The notes: a model not told the origin generated them from the letters alone. A DNA stretch of 15,782 nt from CAYGZC01 sp964354225 (GCA_964354225.1 CAYGZC010000019.1:1-15782), one strand, 5' to 3'; shown: positions 1-8,079, numbered from the stretch's first letter. Program-made: numbers and translations.

Positions 1-117
1 GGAGGTCTTTATCGAGTTGCATAATTATTTTCCTTTTTTCTTTGCGCACTCTGCGGTTAAATACTCACCGTCTCGCCATTCGGTGGGATAAACTTCGTCA
101 CAGAGATCACTCTACAT

Positions 118-552
118 TTAAGATAAATATCCTGTTTTCCATAAGAACAATCCTGTGTTCTCATCATGCCCACGTACCAACTCTTCACCATCGAATTCAT
201 CGACGAACGCTTCACACGCCCAAAGTTTCGTGCCGGGCATAAGGTGCCCGCCGAATACTTTTCCTTGTGGATCGCCAAGGAGAATGTGAACATGCACGAA
301 TGGCTTTCCATCGCGGATGCTCACGTTACCCGTCAGGTTTAAAATTTCCATACCACTTTTAAATTCCATCGAGTTGTACTTTTTCGTGTTCTGATCGTAG
401 TAAGCAATGATAGCGTGAGTGGTTGCGCCGATGCCATAAATGCGTCCGCAGCGGATGTTCTCCTTCTGCACGAATTGCGTTAATCCTTCCAGCAAATCGG
501 TACCAGAGGGAAGTTGTCCGATAATTGTTCTTTTAATTTTGTAATTGGTCAT
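118..552 (-). CDS. PPC/DUF296-domain protein
   Basis: This 144-residue protein matches the whole PPC (plants and prokaryotes conserved, DUF296) domain, so it is a single-domain protein of usual length. The family hallmarks are visible: HVH at residues 87-89 and GGHLMPG at 101-107, giving three histidines (87, 89, 103) of the kind that bind a metal in solved members, plus the glycine-rich RIYGIGATTHA stretch at 37-47. In plants the domain is joined to AT-hooks and helps DNA-binding proteins form trimers. The role of stand-alone bacterial members is not established, so no pathway is assigned. The ATG overlaps the stop of the upstream minus-strand ORF in an ATGA junction (549-552), which implies translational coupling. 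It is the last gene of the apparent ruvB-led transcript. I am confident of the family, not of the function. Confidence 0.85.
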   Translation of the reverse strand: MTNYKIKRTIIGQLPSGTDLLEGLTQFVQKENIRCGRIYGIGATTHAIIAYYDQNTKKYNSMEFKSGMEILNLTGNVSIRDGKPFVHVHILLGDPQGKVFGGHLMPGTKLWACEAFVDEFDGEELVRGHDENTGLFLWKTGYLS

Positions 553-1046
553 TGGTTTAGAAAAATAGATAGTTGTTTATCGATTTCAAGCGCTTTAGAA
601 ACCGCATTATTGAACCAATACTCAACTACTTCGGATGTGTCTTCTTTCATCCTTTTTTTCTTGCATTTGATATTAACTCTGAATACCAGAGGATGTTCAG
701 TCAACTGTGGTTGCTTTATGATAAAGTGTCGCAAATCGAATACAAGAATTGTATCTCCACTAGTAGTGGCAGCGTCAAATCCATTTTTAAAAAGATCAAT
801 TAGTATTCTGTATTTAGTTAGTGCAAAGTCGATTAATTTTGCCTTTAGTGTCAAGTAAATATGGGGGTACTGATTGTCATGCTCGGATTCCCTTTCTGCA
901 TGTCCTTCGCATATGTTGATAAGGTCCAAAGATTTTAAGTTATTTAGAGATTCGAGCCAGCTATCTTTGATGTTCTTATCAACACATCTTCCTTGCCAGA
1001 TTCTTTCGTGATCCCGACAAGACAATATTTGAGCATTACCTTTCAC
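549..1046 (-). CDS. Hypothetical protein, coupled to the PPC gene
   Basis: I do not recognise this 165-residue protein. The only start near the beginning is GTG at 1044-1046, and an in-frame TAG lies a few codons upstream, so the frame cannot extend further. It is soluble-looking, with no signal peptide or membrane helix, and is rich in charged residues. A notable segment is INICEGHAE at about 43-51, a Cys-Glu-Gly-His cluster after a short helix, followed by a beta-like stretch YPHIYLTLKAK. The rest is a predicted alpha/beta mix with a basic patch (KCKKKRMK) near 125-132. It overlaps the PPC gene by 4 bp and lies 67 bp after the UDG-like gene. No strong Shine-Dalgarno is visible before the GTG, so the exact start is uncertain. 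The coupling to a clear gene is the main support that it is real. Confidence 0.65.
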   Translation of the reverse strand: MKGNAQILSCRDHERIWQGRCVDKNIKDSWLESLNNLKSLDLINICEGHAERESEHDNQYPHIYLTLKAKLIDFALTKYRILIDLFKNGFDAATTSGDTILVFDLRHFIIKQPQLTEHPLVFRVNIKCKKKRMKEDTSEVVEYWFNNAVSKALEIDKQLSIFLNQ

Positions 1047-1113
1047 TGTAACTATTCTTTCAGTCTAAAAAGCTATTTTGTAAATGATGATTGTATTGAT
1101 TATTGATATTTCA

Positions 1114-1791
1114 TTATGGTAAATTCGCTTTGTACTTTAAATATTGTTGAAAGGTTTCTGCGAAAGACTTATAAAAAGACTCATTGGATATCCTAAAATA
1201 AGATGGATGAAAGTGATCGATAAAAAAGATGCCGTCCCGAGAATACAATCTTTTTATGTTACTGACTGAAGAAAATACATCAGAATCTTTCAATATAATA
1301 AAAGTTCCACCACATACGACTATTCTTGGACCTAGAATTTCAATTTGTCTCCAAATGAAGTTCTTATAAAACTCATAATATTTTTTTAAATCTTTATAAC
1401 TGGATCTGGACTTACCACGAGATTTCTTTACATTCATTACAGCGCAGGACATAAAGAAAGCTTTCCAGTTCTCATCTGAGCGAATATTACTCAAAGGAGG
1501 AAGTGCATAATCGACTTTTATCCTTTGTATTGCGGTGCATATATCTGCGACTCGATGCCACAAGAGATATCTTGGACGATTCCAGACACGTATCGGGCCA
1601 GCGACATTCCGATATTGACCATTAGGATCGTTTGGGTCCCAATAAGCCTCTTTGTTTAAAAATAGAATTTTTGAGTTGTCATACTTTGTTTCATCCTCAA
1701 TGTCAAGGAGACCATCTTCTATGAATGATGGATCATCATCACTATTCCATTCTTTAAAAAGACTCTTCAGTTTTGATGTGTATTCGCTCAT
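1114..1791 (-). CDS. Uracil-DNA glycosylase-superfamily-like protein
   Basis: This 225-residue protein shows, in the right order, the short motifs of a divergent uracil-DNA-glycosylase fold: a first beta strand KILFLNKEA (41-49), an N-containing strand MNVKKS (119-124) comparable to the second UDG motif, a hydrophobic strand ending in glycines IVVCGGT (157-163), and HFHPS (193-197) comparable to the HPS motif of the active-site loop. The classical catalytic Asp/Asn motif 1 is not clear: the residues after strand 1 are NKEAYWDPND. Actual glycosylase activity is therefore uncertain, and it could be a non-catalytic or differently specific superfamily member. It starts 12 bp after the ruvB stop on the same strand, which fits a DNA-repair transcript. 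No Shine-Dalgarno is evident before its ATG. Family call by motif only. Confidence 0.5.
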   Translation of the reverse strand: MSEYTSKLKSLFKEWNSDDDPSFIEDGLLDIEDETKYDNSKILFLNKEAYWDPNDPNGQYRNVAGPIRVWNRPRYLLWHRVADICTAIQRIKVDYALPPLSNIRSDENWKAFFMSCAVMNVKKSRGKSRSSYKDLKKYYEFYKNFIWRQIEILGPRIVVCGGTFIILKDSDVFSSVSNIKRLYSRDGIFFIDHFHPSYFRISNESFYKSFAETFQQYLKYKANLP

Positions 1792-1803
1792 TTGTGAGTT
1801 GTT

Positions 1804-2853
1804 CTATGTAAAAAGTGTTGGTTGACCCGATTGTGTTTTTCGTGGAGTAAGTTTAAAATGTTTGTACACAAGCTCCGTTGCTTCTCGTCCTCGTGGCGTT
1901 CGCTTTAGAAATCCTTCCTGAATCAAATACGGTTCGTAGACTTCCTCAATCGTTCCGGGTTCTTCGCCAACCGCAACTGCCAGTGTGCTGATGCCGACAG
2001 GACCGCCATTGTACTTCTCAATAATTGTTAGGAGAATTCTTTTATCCATGTCATCGAGACCCAATTCATCAACCTCTAACGCCTTGAGGGAATATTCGGC
2101 TACTTCCTTTGTTATGATATTGTTTGAATGCTCAAGTTTTTTATCTGCCTGGGCGAAGTCGCGGCAGCGTTTGAGGAGCCGGTTTGCGATGCGTGGTGTG
2201 CCCCGTGAACGACGGGCGATTTCTTTTGTGCCATCTGATTTGATCTCAACATTCAAAATCTTTGATGAGCGCTTGATGATTTTTTCCAGTGACTCAGCCG
2301 GATAATAATCTAGTCGGTTGGAAACACCAAACCGTGAGCGGAGTGGTGAGGAGAGAAGACCAGCCCGTGTCGTCGCACCCACAAGCGTAAAGTTAGGGAG
2401 ATTGAGCTGAACACTCCTTGCATTCGGTCCGCTGTCGATAACGATATCGATTTTGTAATCTTCCATAGCGGAGTATAGATATTCTTCAATAAGTGGGTTC
2501 ATACGGTGGATTTCATCGATAAAAAGGACATCACCGGCGCTGAGATTGGTGAGTATGCCAGCAAGATTGTACGGCTTATCGAGTGCCGGACCTGATGTTG
2601 ATTTTATTTGCACGCCCATCTCGTTTGCAATGATATATGCCAACGTTGTTTTACCCAAACCGGGTGGTCCGGTTAAGAGAACGTGATCTAAACTTTCGCC
2701 ACGCTTCTTTGCTGCGGTGATGAAGATTTTGAGATTATCGACAATCTTTTCCTGTCCGACGAAATCTTCAAATTGTACAGGACGCAGAGTTTGGTCGAAC
2801 TCTACCTCATTCTCAAGTCGTTCAGGTGTTGTAGGATCTATTCGTTTTGCCAT
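1804..2853 (-). CDS. ruvB: Holliday junction branch migration ATPase RuvB
   Basis: RuvB is the hexameric AAA+ motor that works with RuvA (and the RuvC resolvase) to drive branch migration of Holliday junctions in recombinational repair. Taking the ATG at 2851-2853 gives 349 residues, the usual length. The frame is open for 41 more codons upstream, but that extension is hydrophobic and unlike RuvB, while MAKRIDPTTPERL is a normal RuvB beginning. Visible motifs: Walker A GPPGLGKTT (about 62-70), Walker B LFIDEIHR (about 110-117), sensor-1 VGATTRAG (about 158-165), arginine finger region SPLRSRFG (about 169-176), and the C-terminal winged helix with GGPVGISTLA and EPYLIQEGFL. No ruvA or ruvC lies in the window. 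It leads the minus-strand cluster with the UDG-like gene. No clear Shine-Dalgarno precedes the ATG. Confidence 0.97.
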   Translation of the reverse strand: MAKRIDPTTPERLENEVEFDQTLRPVQFEDFVGQEKIVDNLKIFITAAKKRGESLDHVLLTGPPGLGKTTLAYIIANEMGVQIKSTSGPALDKPYNLAGILTNLSAGDVLFIDEIHRMNPLIEEYLYSAMEDYKIDIVIDSGPNARSVQLNLPNFTLVGATTRAGLLSSPLRSRFGVSNRLDYYPAESLEKIIKRSSKILNVEIKSDGTKEIARRSRGTPRIANRLLKRCRDFAQADKKLEHSNNIITKEVAEYSLKALEVDELGLDDMDKRILLTIIEKYNGGPVGISTLAVAVGEEPGTIEEVYEPYLIQEGFLKRTPRGREATELVYKHFKLTPRKTQSGQPTLFT

Positions 2854-2897
2854 ACGATTGGAAATATACAGAGAATGGAGATGAAGAGCAAAAAATG

Positions 2898-2913
2898 TTA
2901 GTGTGTACACTAA
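2898..2913. promoter_or_regulatory. 16-bp dyad upstream of ruvB, candidate operator
   Basis: TTAGTGT-GT-ACACTAA is a perfect 7-bp inverted repeat around a 2-nt centre. It sits 45 bp before the ruvB start, in the ruvB/spmA divergent gap. Its TTAGT...ACTAA outline resembles the LexA box described in Xanthomonadales, and ruvB is a classic SOS gene, so a LexA-type operator is a reasonable guess but not demonstrated. Confidence 0.4.
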
Positions 2914-3044
2914 GGGGTTATTTTCAAAATGAATTAATGCACAAAGTTGCAACGCTGTTTTAGTATCAATTGACATCTAATTAAGAATCTACTATATTAC
3001 CACGTCATAAAGTTGAAAAAGGAAAAGTAAAAAGGTAAAAAACC

Positions 3045-3995
3045 ATGCTTAATTATATCTGGTTGACACTTATAGTAATTGGTGTTATGGTCGCGGTATG
3101 GGGTGATTGGCATGATATCTCCACGAACAGATACCACAACGGTGAAGAATATGAAACTGTACTACAATTACCCGAGACACCCATTCTTCCATTAAGACAA
3201 TCTCAAGTTTATCAATGTATGGTTGTGCATTCAGAAGAACTTGGTATCATGCAGCGCGCAGAATTGATTCCCGGTGCTGGCAATTCTGGCTCTCTCCATA
3301 TTTTTATGGATGATAATACACCACCGCTCTGGAGAGAAATTTTTAAAGCCCAGAAGAATAATGACTTCCTCCTTGCCCATGTAAATTGGGAAAGCATTAG
3401 TGACCAAAAATTTCCCACAAGAATGACATTTGATCCAATCAGGTTCGTTAAACTTAACAATGTCACCAACGAAGGCATCATCAAATATGCAAAAATCGCT
3501 GTTGAGCTTGCTATCGGACTCATCGGCATCATGGCGCTTTGGCTCGGTATCATGAAGATTGCAGAGCAAGCAGGGTTGGTTGCCAAACTTGCTGGTTTGC
3601 TCAAACCGGTTACAACTCGGTTATTCCCCGATATCCCAGCCGATCATCCCGCAATGGGTGCGATGATTATGAATATCTCGGCAAACATGTTAGGTCTTGC
3701 AAACGCTGCAACACCACTGGGCTTGAAAGCGATGGCGGAGTTAAACAAACTAAATAAGAAACTCGGAACTGCAACAGATGCGATGTGCACGTTTCTTGTT
3801 ATCAACACGAGTAATGTACAGTTAATACCTGCGACTGTGATAGCGATTCGTGCCTCTGCAGGTTCATCTAATCCTACAGATATCTTGGGACCTGTCATCG
3901 TTGCAACCACTGTTAATACTATCGTTGGAATCGTCACGGTTAGATTGCTCGCGAAACTTCCGGTTTTCAGACGGCAACTTGCAGCGGAGGTATGA
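3045..3995 (+). CDS. spmA: Spore maturation protein A-like (nucleoside recognition domain) membrane protein
   Basis: This is a SpmA-type 'gate/nucleoside recognition' membrane protein. SpmA and SpmB are known from Bacillus, where they affect spore core dehydration; homologues are common in non-sporulating bacteria with unknown substrates. Family signatures are LWLGIMKIAEQAG (about 165-177) and MIMNISANMLGLANAATPLG (about 207-226), with further membrane helices towards residue 305. The protein is 316 residues, about 100 longer than the roughly 200-residue Bacillus SpmA. The excess lies between the first membrane helix (about 3-20) and the conserved core that begins near residue 145. It is hydrophilic and beta-rich (for example SGSLHIFMDDNTPPLWREIF). 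The start is the first ATG, preceded by AAAAGG. The spmB partner follows after 3 bp. Sporulation is not implied. Confidence 0.85.
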   Translation: MLNYIWLTLIVIGVMVAVWGDWHDISTNRYHNGEEYETVLQLPETPILPLRQSQVYQCMVVHSEELGIMQRAELIPGAGNSGSLHIFMDDNTPPLWREIFKAQKNNDFLLAHVNWESISDQKFPTRMTFDPIRFVKLNNVTNEGIIKYAKIAVELAIGLIGIMALWLGIMKIAEQAGLVAKLAGLLKPVTTRLFPDIPADHPAMGAMIMNISANMLGLANAATPLGLKAMAELNKLNKKLGTATDAMCTFLVINTSNVQLIPATVIAIRASAGSSNPTDILGPVIVATTVNTIVGIVTVRLLAKLPVFRRQLAAEV

Positions 3996-3998
3996 AGT

Positions 3999-4541
3999 AT
4001 GGAAACTTTCGTTAATATAATTTCAACAATCTCAATTCTCGCAATCCCTGCTCTCATCCTTTTCATCGTCATTTATGGGGCAATCAAGAAAGTTAAAATC
4101 TATGAAGCGTTCGTTGAGGGTGCAAAGGAAGGATTCAATGTCGGGGTTCGCATCATCCCATACCTTGTTGCGATGCTTGTTGCGATCGGAATTTTTCGCG
4201 CGGGTGGTGCAATGGAATTGCTTTCAACAGCTCTTTCTCCTTTCACGAAGCTTATTGGAATGCCGGCAGAAGCATTGCCCATGGCGCTCATGCGTCCGCT
4301 CTCGGGCAGCGGTGCGTTAGGTGTAATGTCTGAGATCATGAAAGCGCACGGACCAGATTCAATCATCGGTAGGATGGTGTCGGTGATGATGGGAAGCGGA
4401 GAGACAACCTTTTATGTTCTTGCTGTTTACTTCGGTTCAATCAGTATAACAAAAACGCGCCAAGCAGTACCGGCTGGCATCGTTGCAGATGTTGTCGGTA
4501 TCGTTATGTCGGTATGGCTGGTGAATCTGATTTGGGGTTGA
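3999..4541 (+). CDS. spmB: Spore maturation protein B-like membrane protein
   Basis: SpmB-family nucleoside-recognition membrane protein, partner of the SpmA-like protein encoded immediately upstream. The 180-residue length is normal for SpmB. Seen in the sequence: an N-terminal membrane helix (about 8-26), the loop KIYEAFVEGAKEGFNVGVRI (33-52) typical of the family, a central helix PYLVAMLVAIGIFRAGG, the conserved MALMRPLSGSGALGVM (about 95-110), and MMGSGETTFYVLAVYFGS (about 130-147), then a last helix. An AGG-type ribosome site lies in the end of spmA (GCGGAGG, about 8 nt before the ATG), and the 3-bp gap shows the two are co-transcribed. In many Bacteroidota the two proteins are fused; here they are separate. 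The transported or sensed substrate is unknown. Confidence 0.9.
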   Translation: METFVNIISTISILAIPALILFIVIYGAIKKVKIYEAFVEGAKEGFNVGVRIIPYLVAMLVAIGIFRAGGAMELLSTALSPFTKLIGMPAEALPMALMRPLSGSGALGVMSEIMKAHGPDSIIGRMVSVMMGSGETTFYVLAVYFGSISITKTRQAVPAGIVADVVGIVMSVWLVNLIWG

Positions 4542-4644
4542 TTTAGCTTGATTTTTAAGCCCATCTTGGCTATATTCAACAAGTTTAAATTCTTCAGAAT
4601 ACGCTGAATTAGATAAATTTTTCACTTCCTCAATCATTGGATTC

Positions 4645-5553
4645 ATGAATTTCTTAAATAAATTAATTGTTACTACACTTCCAGCAATTCCAAAACCAAT
4701 CGTTCGCAAATTTGCTAATCGTTACATTGCAGGTGAAAAACTCGCAGATGCTGTTCGTGTTGTTAAAGAACTCAATGCTAAAGGCATTATGGCGACGCTC
4801 GATGTTTTGGGTGAAGCCATCACGACAAAGGAGGAGGCAATTGCCGCACGAAATGAAATCCTCGAATTGTTTCCAACTATCCAAAAAGAGAAACTCGACT
4901 CCAATGTTTCCATCAAGCTGACACAATTGGGATTAAAACTTGACAGACAGTTTTGCTTTGAGAACGTTCGTATGGTCGTCTCCAAAGCGAAGGAGATAAA
5001 TAACTTCGTCAGGATTGACATGGAAGATTCTCCCACTACAGATGATACGCTTTGGGTATACCGTGAAATCAGGAAAGAGTTTACGAATTCAGGAATTGCA
5101 CTTCAAGCGTATTTGCACCGAACCGAACAAGATGCAGATCGGCTTATCAAAGAAGGTCTTGGACATTTTCGACTTTGCAAAGGAATTTATATTGAGCCGG
5201 AGGCAATCGCATTCAAGGATCATGATGAGATTAATCAGAATTACATTAGCGTTCTAAAAAATATGTTGGAACAAAAAGTGTATATTGGTATTGCCACACA
5301 CGACGATGTATTGGTTGATGTCGCATACCGTTTCATTGACTCAATGAAACTGAAAAAATCTGAATACGAGTTTCAGATGCTGCTTGGTGTTCGAGAGGAT
5401 CTTCGAGAAAAGGTATTAAAAGGTGGTCATCGCCTTCGGGTTTATGTTCCGTTCGGTGAGCATTGGTATAGATATTCGATTCGCCGCTTCAAAGAAAATC
5501 CGCAGATTGCAGGATATGTCGTTAAGGCATTATTCCACCGAAATAGTAAGTAA
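4645..5553 (+). CDS. Proline dehydrogenase
   Basis: FAD-dependent proline dehydrogenase, which oxidises L-proline to delta-1-pyrroline-5-carboxylate and passes electrons to the quinone pool. The 302-residue length is that of a monofunctional bacterial enzyme, not the large PutA fusion. Visible family features: DSNVSIKLTQLGL (about 85-97) with the conserved Lys, VRIDMEDSPTTD (about 122-133), LQAYLHRTEQDADRL (about 153-167), RLCKGIYIEP (about 176-185), ATHDD (about 218-222), and the substrate-binding end VYVPFGEHWYRYSIRRFKEN (266-285) with the paired arginines at 280-281. No P5C dehydrogenase gene lies in the window, so step two must be encoded elsewhere. It is 103 bp after spmB and 36 bp before the peptide transporter. 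No good Shine-Dalgarno is seen before this ATG, but homology starts right at MNFLNK. Confidence 0.93.
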   Translation: MNFLNKLIVTTLPAIPKPIVRKFANRYIAGEKLADAVRVVKELNAKGIMATLDVLGEAITTKEEAIAARNEILELFPTIQKEKLDSNVSIKLTQLGLKLDRQFCFENVRMVVSKAKEINNFVRIDMEDSPTTDDTLWVYREIRKEFTNSGIALQAYLHRTEQDADRLIKEGLGHFRLCKGIYIEPEAIAFKDHDEINQNYISVLKNMLEQKVYIGIATHDDVLVDVAYRFIDSMKLKKSEYEFQMLLGVREDLREKVLKGGHRLRVYVPFGEHWYRYSIRRFKENPQIAGYVVKALFHRNSK

Positions 5554-5589
5554 TGAAAAACATAACAATCATAAATAAAGGAGACTTCA

Positions 5590-7635
5590 ATGGCAGAAAT
5601 AAAATCTGGAAGTGCGGCTCCTCGCTATCAGCCGTACGTTCCAATTGAAACCGACATGAAGGAGTTCACTATCAAGGCGCTCATCCTTGGATTAATCATG
5701 AGTGTCATCCTTGGTGCAGCGAACGCCTACTTAGGTTTGAAAGCCGGAATGACGATTGCTGCAACTTATCCGGCAGCGGTTATCGGTATGGCACTTTTAA
5801 GGATTATGAAAGGTTCTATCCTTGAAGAAAATTTTGCACGTACTGTCGGCTCGATCGGAGAATCGGTTGCGGCTGGCGCAATATTTACACTTCCTGCTTT
5901 TTTTATAGCTGGAATCTGGGAAGAATTTTTCACGGTAGGTCATTATCTCCAATCATCTCTTATCATGCTCGCTGGCGGTGTCTTAGGTATAATGTTCGTG
6001 GCGCTGCTCAGGCGTGTTATGGTTGAAGATGTGGAACTTCCATTCCCAGAATCGGTTGCGGCGGGTGAAATTCATAAAGCTGGACGCAGCGGTGGTACTG
6101 GCGCAAAGTTCCTCTTCTCGGCAATGGGCGTTGGTGCTCTCATCCAATCATTAGGACAATTTAAATTCTTTGCAACGTCTTGGGAACATTTCATCTCTTT
6201 TACGAAAACGATAATACCTTTACGTGCAAGTGGTCAGGCAGTGGGGCAAAGTGGAATTCTACTTAGCTCGCCCGGTGTAAGTCCGGCATATATGGGTGTG
6301 GGCTATATCATTGGACCCAAGTTGGCATCGTTAAACTTTAGCGGCGGTTTGCTGGCGTGGGGATTGTTTGTTCCGATTCTTACTTATTTCATCGGTCCAA
6401 CGTTAATACCCACTGGTACAACTGCTGAAGAAGCAACTTGGGTTGGTATGGCGAATAATGTGTGGCGATTCATCGTCCGACCAATCGCTATCGGTGGAAT
6501 GTTGATGAGCGCTGTATTCACATTGTTCAGGATGAGAAAAAGTTTGATTACCGGAATAAAGCGTTCAATCGGTGATGTAAAGAAAGCTGCGACAGGTGAG
6601 CATACAATCATCCGAACTGAAAAAGATATCAGCTTCAAATGGATAATCGTTGGAATTTTATTGGCAGGCATCGTAACATTTTTCATTTACAATTACTTCG
6701 CTGAAGATGTTACTGCTGCACTTGTTGCAACAATCGTGATGATTATTGCAGGGTTCTTTTTCGCTGCTGTCTCTGGTTATCTTGTCGGCATCATCGGCTC
6801 AAGCAACAATCCAATAAGTGGATTGACACTTTCAACATTATTAGTTGCTGCACTTCTGATGGTAGCCTTAGGAATGACAGGACATACAGGTGTAGCCGCA
6901 GTATTAGGTGTTGCTGCCGTTGTTTGTGTATCATCGGCAGTTGCTGGTGAGATGCTGCAAGATTTGAAAGTCGGACACATCCTTGGCGGTACGCCATGGA
7001 AAATGCAGGTTGGTGATTTATTTGGGGTTGCACTCGCTGCCATCGTGATGTTCATACCGTTAGTTGTTTTGCAGCAAGGTGATATAAACGCCGGGAAAAT
7101 GGCAACTCCACCATACGAAGGTGGATTTGGTGGTCCAAAACTCCCAGCTCCACAAGCGAGTTTGATGGCGCTGCTATCACAAGGTATTGTAAAAGGTGAA
7201 ATGGCTTGGCCCCTCATCCTTGTTGGTATGTTGATGGGATTGGGATTGATTTTGATGCAAGTGCGAAGCCCTATGCTTGTAAGCGTTGGTATGTATTTGC
7301 CGCTCGAAACAACATTTGCTATTTTCATCGGCGGGCTTTTTAAAGGAGTTGTCGACCGCATTAATATAAAGAAACAGCACAACGATGCTCAGAAAGCACG
7401 AATCGAAAACACTGGTGTTCTGCTCGCTTCTGGTCTGATTGCAGGTGAAGCTTTAATCGGTCTTGTATTTGCAGCTCTAGCATTTGCCGAGATACCGCTC
7501 TTCGCTATTTTCGATGCACCATCGTTTATCACAAGTTTGGTAATCTTTGCTATCATTGGTTGGATTCTTATTAAGATGCCGATAAAGAATGCTGGCAAAG
7601 CGGATGAACCCGCTCCACCAACTGCAGTGATGTAA
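5590..7635 (+). CDS. OPT-family oligopeptide transporter
   Basis: A 681-residue multi-pass inner-membrane protein of the OPT (oligopeptide transporter/YSL) family, prokaryotic branch, which imports small peptides or metal chelates with the proton gradient. Visible hallmarks: LGAANAYLGLKAGMTIAATY (41-60), ENFARTVGSIGESVAAGAIF (80-99), VELPFPESVAAGEIHKAGR (about 148-166), and the family signature GSSNNPISGLTLSTLL (about 403-418). About 15 hydrophobic segments can be picked out, and the length is normal. A good ribosome site (AAGGAG, 6 nt before the ATG) fixes the start. Downstream is a strong factor-independent terminator. Its neighbours, proline dehydrogenase before and a dipeptidase after, suggest peptides rather than metals as cargo. 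This is inference from context. Confidence 0.93.
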   Translation: MAEIKSGSAAPRYQPYVPIETDMKEFTIKALILGLIMSVILGAANAYLGLKAGMTIAATYPAAVIGMALLRIMKGSILEENFARTVGSIGESVAAGAIFTLPAFFIAGIWEEFFTVGHYLQSSLIMLAGGVLGIMFVALLRRVMVEDVELPFPESVAAGEIHKAGRSGGTGAKFLFSAMGVGALIQSLGQFKFFATSWEHFISFTKTIIPLRASGQAVGQSGILLSSPGVSPAYMGVGYIIGPKLASLNFSGGLLAWGLFVPILTYFIGPTLIPTGTTAEEATWVGMANNVWRFIVRPIAIGGMLMSAVFTLFRMRKSLITGIKRSIGDVKKAATGEHTIIRTEKDISFKWIIVGILLAGIVTFFIYNYFAEDVTAALVATIVMIIAGFFFAAVSGYLVGIIGSSNNPISGLTLSTLLVAALLMVALGMTGHTGVAAVLGVAAVVCVSSAVAGEMLQDLKVGHILGGTPWKMQVGDLFGVALAAIVMFIPLVVLQQGDINAGKMATPPYEGGFGGPKLPAPQASLMALLSQGIVKGEMAWPLILVGMLMGLGLILMQVRSPMLVSVGMYLPLETTFAIFIGGLFKGVVDRINIKKQHNDAQKARIENTGVLLASGLIAGEALIGLVFAALAFAEIPLFAIFDAPSFITSLVIFAIIGWILIKMPIKNAGKADEPAPPTAVM

Positions 7636-7644
7636 GATTTATTT

Positions 7645-7679
7645 TGTAGGTCGGCCAGTTCGGTCGACCTACATTTTTT
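7645..7679 (+). terminator. Rho-independent terminator of the OPT gene
   Basis: A 12-bp stem (7645-7656 with 7662-7673, one G-T pair), a 5-nt loop AGTTC and a run of six T (7674-7679). It begins 10 bp after the OPT stop. The T run overlaps the leftmost possible start of the next ORF, which argues that this ORF really starts further in. Confidence 0.9.
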
Positions 7680-7701
7680 GTTTACTATTTTTAGGATTGT
7701 G

Positions 7702-8079
7702 TTGAAAAAGTCAGAGCAGAACCAAAAGGTTAATCTCTTAGAATTAAAACCAGCTCGTAATTTACAATCGGAAACAGGAGAAAAGGGTGAAATAATTCTT
7801 CTTGTTCCAAAATTTCATAATCGTTATCTGGTGAAATATATAATGCCGCACATCCGTAAACCGTATTTCCGGATTAAGCTCGATGAGTATGGAAGTTTCA
7901 TCTGGAACTTTTGCGACGGTAATACAACTGTTGGAGAGATTTCGGATGGAATGCGAAAGAAGTTCGGCGATAATTTCGATACGACGTATGAAAGGATCGG
8001 TAAATTTGTAAATCAGTTGGTTAGGGATAAGTTTTTAATGATCGAAAACTTGAACGTAATACATGATTCGAACCTCTAA
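7702..8079 (+). CDS. PqqD-like peptide chaperone-type protein
   Basis: About 125 residues with a C-terminal PqqD-type winged-helix domain: IRKPYFRIKLDEYGSFIWNF followed by CDGNTTVGEISDGMRKKFGD and a final helix plus DKFLMIENL. PqqD proteins bind the precursor peptide and hand it to a radical-SAM enzyme in PQQ and other RiPP pathways; the same fold also occurs as isolated single-domain proteins. Neither a radical-SAM enzyme nor a precursor peptide gene is visible here, so the partner is unknown. The frame opens at a TTG at 7678, but that lies in the terminator T run. The TTG at 7702 has AGGA 5 nt upstream and is preferred; GTG at 7699 is an alternative. It lies 163 bp before pepD. The basic 60-residue N-terminal extension ahead of the domain is not recognised. 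Confidence 0.75.
   Translation: MKKSEQNQKVNLLELKPARNLQSETGEKGEIILLVPKFHNRYLVKYIMPHIRKPYFRIKLDEYGSFIWNFCDGNTTVGEISDGMRKKFGDNFDTTYERIGKFVNQLVRDKFLMIENLNVIHDSNL

Noticed and set aside
2854..2976. 41-codon upstream extension of the ruvB frame
   Set aside because: It is hydrophobic and unlike RuvB, and it covers the divergent promoter region with the dyad. Normal RuvB starts at MAKRIDPTT.
4437..4709. Minus-strand 90-codon ORF between spmB and proline dehydrogenase
   Set aside because: It overlaps the ends of two clear plus-strand genes and has no ribosome site or recognisable domain. The middle part reads like protein but is too short to support.
6777..7382. 201-codon antisense ORF in the OPT gene
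   Set aside because: A shadow of a strongly coding membrane protein; Pro/Thr-rich composition is typical of antisense reading of hydrophobic codons.
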